Shown: piece after piece, positions 60,654-64,000 of the stretch
How positions within the stretch are numbered: the first letter of the stretch is position 1
Layout of the letters: every line of letters begins with the position of its first letter
Origin: Pseudomonadota bacterium
GTDB lineage: Bacteria > Pseudomonadota > Gammaproteobacteria > Burkholderiales > Burkholderiaceae
Reading direction: 5' to 3'
Length of the DNA: 64,000 bases
Assembly: GCA_963205525.1 (NCBI GenBank)
Contig: CAUJJP010000046.1
Coordinates: 16,801 to 80,800, forward strand
The notes under the pieces: generated by a model
The model's database searches: none
Told to the model about the DNA's origin: nothing
What the model saw: the letters and a program-made list of their open reading frames with translations, nothing else
Position numbers and translations under genes: made by a program

Positions 60654-63600
60654 ATGCTGCTGTCGGAATTCAGCGTCCGCAAGCCGGTCGCGATGGTGGT
60701 CGTGATCATCGGCCTGATGGCCCTGGGCCTGCTCGCGCTGTCCAAGCTGCGCGTGAACCAGATCCCGGACGTCGAGGCGCCGGTGCTGGTGGTCAGCGTG
60801 CCCTACCCGGGGGCGAGCCCGGAGACCGTCGAGCGCGAGGTCGTGAACCGGATCGAGAAGGCGCTGCAAGGCATCTCCGGCGTCGACGAGGTGAACTCCA
60901 CTGCGCGCGAGGGCAGCGCCGAGATCGTCCTCATCTTCGACTTCGACAAGGACCTGGTGGTCGCCGCCGACGAGGTGCGCAACGCGATCGGCAGCGTGCG
61001 CTACAAGCTGCCGGTGGAGATGCGCGAGCCGGTGCTCACGCGCATGGACCCGGCGGCGCAGCCGGTCATGCACCTGGGCCTGTCGTCCAGCGCGCTCAGC
61101 CACTCCGAGATCTCGCGCCTGGCCGAGGACCAGCTCGCCGACCGCTTCCGCGCCCTGCCCGGGGTGGCGGTGGTGGAGGTCGGCGGCGCGCTGCAGCGCG
61201 AGCTCTCGGTGCTGCTGCACGCCGGCAAGCTGCGCGAGTACGAGGTCTCGGTGACCGAGGTGGTGGCCGCGATCCGGGCCCAGAACGCGACCGCGCCGGT
61301 GGGCAAGGTGCGCGGCACGCTGGAGGACCAGAGCATCCGGCTGGTCGGCCGCATCGCCTCCCCGGCCGAGTTCGGCCGCATCGTCGTCAAGCGCCGCGGC
61401 GAGCAGCTGGTGCGGCTGCAGGACGTGGCCGAGGTGCGCGACGGCTTCGCCGAGCGCAGCAGCCTGTCGATCCGCAACGGCAACCCCAACGTCGGCATCT
61501 GGGTCACGCGCAGCCCCGACGCGAGCACGGTCACGGTGGCGCGCGAGGTGCGCGCGCTGGTCGACACGATCGCCAAGGAACTGCCCGCCGGCACCACGCT
61601 GGAAGTCACGCGCGACGGCGGGCGCGAGGCCGAGGACAGCCTGAACAACGTCATCCACGCCCTCGTCTTCGGCGCCGGGCTGACGGTGTTCGTGGTCTAC
61701 CTGTTCCTCAATTCCTGGCGCTCAACCCTGATCACCGCGCTGTCGCTGCCGACCTCGGTGCTGGCGGCCTTCATCACCGTCTGGCTCGCCGGCTTCACGC
61801 TCAACTTCATGAGCCTGCTGGGCCTGTCGCTCGCCATCGGGGTCTTGATCGACGACGCGATCGTGGTGCGCGAGAACATCGTGCGCCACCTGGAGGGCGG
61901 CGCCGACCGCATCAGCGCCGCGCTGCAGGGCACGAAGGAGATCGGCCTGGCGGTGGCCGCGACCACCTTCTCCATCGTCGCCGTGTTCGTGCCGGTGGCC
62001 TTCATGCCCGGCGTCTCGGGCGAGTGGTTCCGCCCCTTCGGCCTCACGGTGGTGGCCTCGGTGCTGGTGAGCCTGTTCATCAGCTTCACCCTGGACCCCA
62101 TGCTCTCGGCCTACTGGGGCGACCCGCCGGGCCACCACGAGGCGCCGCAGCGCGGCATCGGCGCCCTGCTGCAGCGCTTCAACCACTGGTTCGACCACCA
62201 GGCCACGCGCTATGGCCGCCTCATCGGCTGGGCGCTGCACCACAGGCGCTGGATGGCGCTGTTCGCGGTCGCCAGCCTGCTGGCAGCGCTCGCGCTGCAG
62301 GCCAAGTTCGGCGGCTCGAGCTTCCTGCCCAGCGCCGACGGCGGCACGATCGCGGTGGAGGTGCGCACGCCGCCGAGCAGCAGCCTGAACTACGCGCGGC
62401 TGAAGGTGGAGGCGGCGGCCAGCCTGGCGCGCGAGATCGCCGAGGTGAAGGCGACCAACAGCAACGTCAACCCGAACGGCGGCCGCATCTTCGTCGACCT
62501 CGGCAAGAGCACCGAGCGCAGCCGCAGCGCGCTGGAGATCGCGGCCGACCTGCGCGCGCGGCTGCAGCGGCTGGTCGGCGCCGAGTACGTCGTCATCGAG
62601 GACCTGAACAACGGCGTCCAGAAGCCGGTGCAGATCCGCTTCAACGGGCCAGATTCCCGCGTCCTGACCGAGATCACGCAGCGCTACATGGAGCGCCTGA
62701 GGCACGAGGTGGCGGGTGCGGTGGACGTCGGCCTGTCGGAGCAGGACCCGCAGGTGGAGATGCAGATCGAGCTCGATCGCGGGCTGGCGAACACGCTCGG
62801 GGTGTCGGTGGCCGACGCCGCGCAGGCGCTGCGGGTGGCGTTCGCCGGCGTCGAGGCCGGCGACTGGATAGACCCCGCCGGGCAGACGCGCGACGTCGCG
62901 GTGCGCCTGCACCCCGACGACCGGCTCGACGCGGCCAACATCGAGCGCCTGCCGATCACGGTGGGCAGCGGCGCCGAGATGGTGCCGCTGGCGCAGATCG
63001 CCACCGTCACCATGGGCCGCGGGCCGAGCCAGATCCAGCATGCGGACGGCAAGCGCACGGTGTCGGTGGCGGCCAACGCCCAGGGCCGCAGCCCCGGCGA
63101 GGTGACCTCGGACGCCATGAAGCTGGCGCGCAGCATGGACTTCCCGCCCGGCTACGGGCTGGAGCTGGCGGGCAGCTCGGCCGACCAGCAGGAGGTGTTC
63201 AGCGAGATGGCGATCGCGCTCGTGAGCGGGATCGCGCTCATGTACTTCATCCTCGTGATGCAGTTCGGCAGCTTCACGGCGCCGCTGGCGGTGATGCTGT
63301 CGCTGCCGCTGAGCCTGATCGGCGTCGTCATCGCCTTGCTGCTCACCGGCGGCACGCTCAACCTGATGAGCCTGATCGGCGTCATCATGCTGATGGGGCT
63401 GGTGGCGAAGAACGCGATCCTGCTGCTGGAGGCGGCGCGCGTGCGCGAGGCCGAGGGCATGGACCGCGAGGAGGCGCTGGCCGAGGCCGGCAAGCGCCGG
63501 CTGCGGCCCATCCTGATGACGACCTTCGCCCTCGTCGCCGGCATGCTGCCGGTGGCGATCGGGGTCGGCGAGGGCGGCGAGTTCTACCGCCCGATGGCGG

Positions 63601-63860
63601 TGGCCATCATCGGCGGCGTCATCACCAGCACCTTCCTCACCCTGCTCGTGATCCCCAGCTTCTACGACAGCATAGAGACCGCGCGCGACCGCGCGCTGGC
63701 CAAGTTCCGGCGCCGCGCCGAGCGTCAGCCGGTGGCGCTGGCGCTCGTGCTCACGCTGGCCGAGGCGCTGGCGGCGCTGCTGGGCCTGCGCCTGCTGTGG
63801 CGCGCCCTCGCCGGCGCGCTGCGCCTGGTGCTGCGGCGGCGGCAGGCGGCGCAGGCCTGA
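60654..63860 (+). CDS. RND-family efflux transporter permease
   Basis: The 1068-residue inner-membrane pump of the AcrB/MdtB superfamily (HAE1-like) uses proton flow to export hydrophobic compounds. It has 12 predicted TM helices in two repeats with large periplasmic loops after TM1 and TM7. It starts LSEFSVRKPVAMVVVIIGLMALG. The TM4 proton-relay pair is in GVLIDDAIVVREN, and the TM10 Lys is in GLVAKNAILLLEAA. The C-terminal Ala/Leu/Arg-rich extension beyond the last TM is unusual. No outer-membrane factor or regulator lies in the window, so it may share a TolC-like channel encoded elsewhere. The substrate is unknown. Confidence 0.95.
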   Translation: MLLSEFSVRKPVAMVVVIIGLMALGLLALSKLRVNQIPDVEAPVLVVSVPYPGASPETVEREVVNRIEKALQGISGVDEVNSTAREGSAEIVLIFDFDKDLVVAADEVRNAIGSVRYKLPVEMREPVLTRMDPAAQPVMHLGLSSSALSHSEISRLAEDQLADRFRALPGVAVVEVGGALQRELSVLLHAGKLREYEVSVTEVVAAIRAQNATAPVGKVRGTLEDQSIRLVGRIASPAEFGRIVVKRRGEQLVRLQDVAEVRDGFAERSSLSIRNGNPNVGIWVTRSPDASTVTVAREVRALVDTIAKELPAGTTLEVTRDGGREAEDSLNNVIHALVFGAGLTVFVVYLFLNSWRSTLITALSLPTSVLAAFITVWLAGFTLNFMSLLGLSLAIGVLIDDAIVVRENIVRHLEGGADRISAALQGTKEIGLAVAATTFSIVAVFVPVAFMPGVSGEWFRPFGLTVVASVLVSLFISFTLDPMLSAYWGDPPGHHEAPQRGIGALLQRFNHWFDHQATRYGRLIGWALHHRRWMALFAVASLLAALALQAKFGGSSFLPSADGGTIAVEVRTPPSSSLNYARLKVEAAASLAREIAEVKATNSNVNPNGGRIFVDLGKSTERSRSALEIAADLRARLQRLVGAEYVVIEDLNNGVQKPVQIRFNGPDSRVLTEITQRYMERLRHEVAGAVDVGLSEQDPQVEMQIELDRGLANTLGVSVADAAQALRVAFAGVEAGDWIDPAGQTRDVAVRLHPDDRLDAANIERLPITVGSGAEMVPLAQIATVTMGRGPSQIQHADGKRTVSVAANAQGRSPGEVTSDAMKLARSMDFPPGYGLELAGSSADQQEVFSEMAIALVSGIALMYFILVMQFGSFTAPLAVMLSLPLSLIGVVIALLLTGGTLNLMSLIGVIMLMGLVAKNAILLLEAARVREAEGMDREEALAEAGKRRLRPILMTTFALVAGMLPVAIGVGEGGEFYRPMAVAIIGGVITSTFLTLLVIPSFYDSIETARDRALAKFRRRAERQPVALALVLTLAEALAALLGLRLLWRALAGALRLVLRRRQAAQA

Positions 63861-63889
63861 GAGCCTGTGAAGATATGCATCATGCCCGC

Positions 63890-63989
63890 GTAGGCCCCCA
63901 CAGAGGGCCCAATCTAGGCGTGAAGCACAGCCGGGGTTGGGCCCCGGCGAAGCTTCGCAACGACGAGTGGGCCCTCTGTGGGGGCCTAC
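63890..63989. repeat. 100-bp element with 22-bp perfect inverted repeats (MITE-like)
   Basis: The arms 63890-63911 and 63968-63989 (GTAGGCCCCCACAGAGGGCC, then CA, and its exact complement) enclose 56 bp. Inside are an inner hairpin (CCGGGG/CCCCGG, 63931-63947) and a 12-bp palindrome GCGAAGCTTCGC (63947-63958). CCCGC occurs directly on both sides (63885-63889 and 63989-63993), possibly a 5-bp target duplication. It follows the RND gene stop by 30 bp and could also serve as a transcription terminator. No coding sequence is inside. Confidence 0.65.
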
Positions 63990-64000
63990 CCGCAGGGCCG

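Overview
The window is very GC-rich, densely packed bacterial chromosome. The gene order points to the betaproteobacterial order Burkholderiales (Rubrivivax / Leptothrix / Comamonadaceae-like). Signs are leuC with an entericidin-type lipoprotein gene before leuD-leuB-asd-fimV-truA-trpF-trpB-trpA-accD-folC-SPOR-cvpA-purF-metZ-gltX, plus rpoZ-gmk, a class-specific 67-residue omega subunit, and TTG or GTG starts. The genus cannot be fixed from what is visible. Almost everything is chromosomal housekeeping. No CRISPR array, complete insertion sequence, prophage or rRNA was seen.

Layout. (1) 1-8433, left housekeeping block: rpoZ, gmk, mutL, amiC and tsaE leftward, queG rightward, an AEC-type transporter, a chalcone-isomerase-fold protein and xerD. 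(2) 8460-15865: porin, MarC-type membrane protein, an amino-acid ABC transporter pair without an ATPase, gamma-carbonic-anhydrase-like protein, hslO, a DUF167 protein, selD and a second-type RlmN/Cfr-family radical SAM protein. (3) 15990-27483: a large DUF6351 lipoprotein, then a complete propionyl-CoA to succinyl-CoA module. A FadR-type GntR regulator is divergent from scpA-meaB-pccB-pccA, followed by a VOC protein (probable methylmalonyl-CoA epimerase) and a TerB-like protein. A perfect 12-bp palindrome sits between regulator and mutase. (4) 27534-46112: a long biosynthetic run for leucine, aspartate semialdehyde, pilus/polarity (fimV), tRNA modification, tryptophan, malonyl-CoA, folate, purine and methionine, ending in gltX. 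(5) 46178-46543: tRNA-Ala(GGC), tRNA-Glu(UUC) and tRNA-Asp(GUC), with promoter and terminator.

(6) 46613-51657, accessory-looking: a CaiB/BaiF CoA-transferase just after the tRNA cluster, a decayed IS256-type transposase fragment, a P1/DmpA-type peptidase and two acyl-CoA dehydrogenases of the paired (PimC/PimD-like) sort, separated by a duplicated intergenic repeat. (7) 51724-54494: small hypothetical, retropepsin-like protease, yajQ, murB. (8) 54507-59287, signalling cluster: a small exported protein with a molybdopterin-oxidoreductase-like fold resembling the pterin sensor PruR, overlapping a hybrid histidine kinase with receiver and Hpt domains. Both are divergent, by 42 bp, from a membrane Ser/Thr kinase with a Cys-rich extracytoplasmic tail. 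This is the best candidate for a little-described system. (9) 59478-63860: a two-gene RND efflux operon. It is followed at the right edge by a 100-bp element with 22-bp inverted repeats and a possible 5-bp flanking duplication (MITE-like).

Cross-cutting points: several genes (queG, MarC, the PruR-like gene, murB) have a TANAAT/GANAAT hexamer 6-8 nt before the start codon and no Shine-Dalgarno sequence, suggesting leaderless transcripts. The genes for the ABC binding protein, fimV, truA and trpF appear to use TTG starts.
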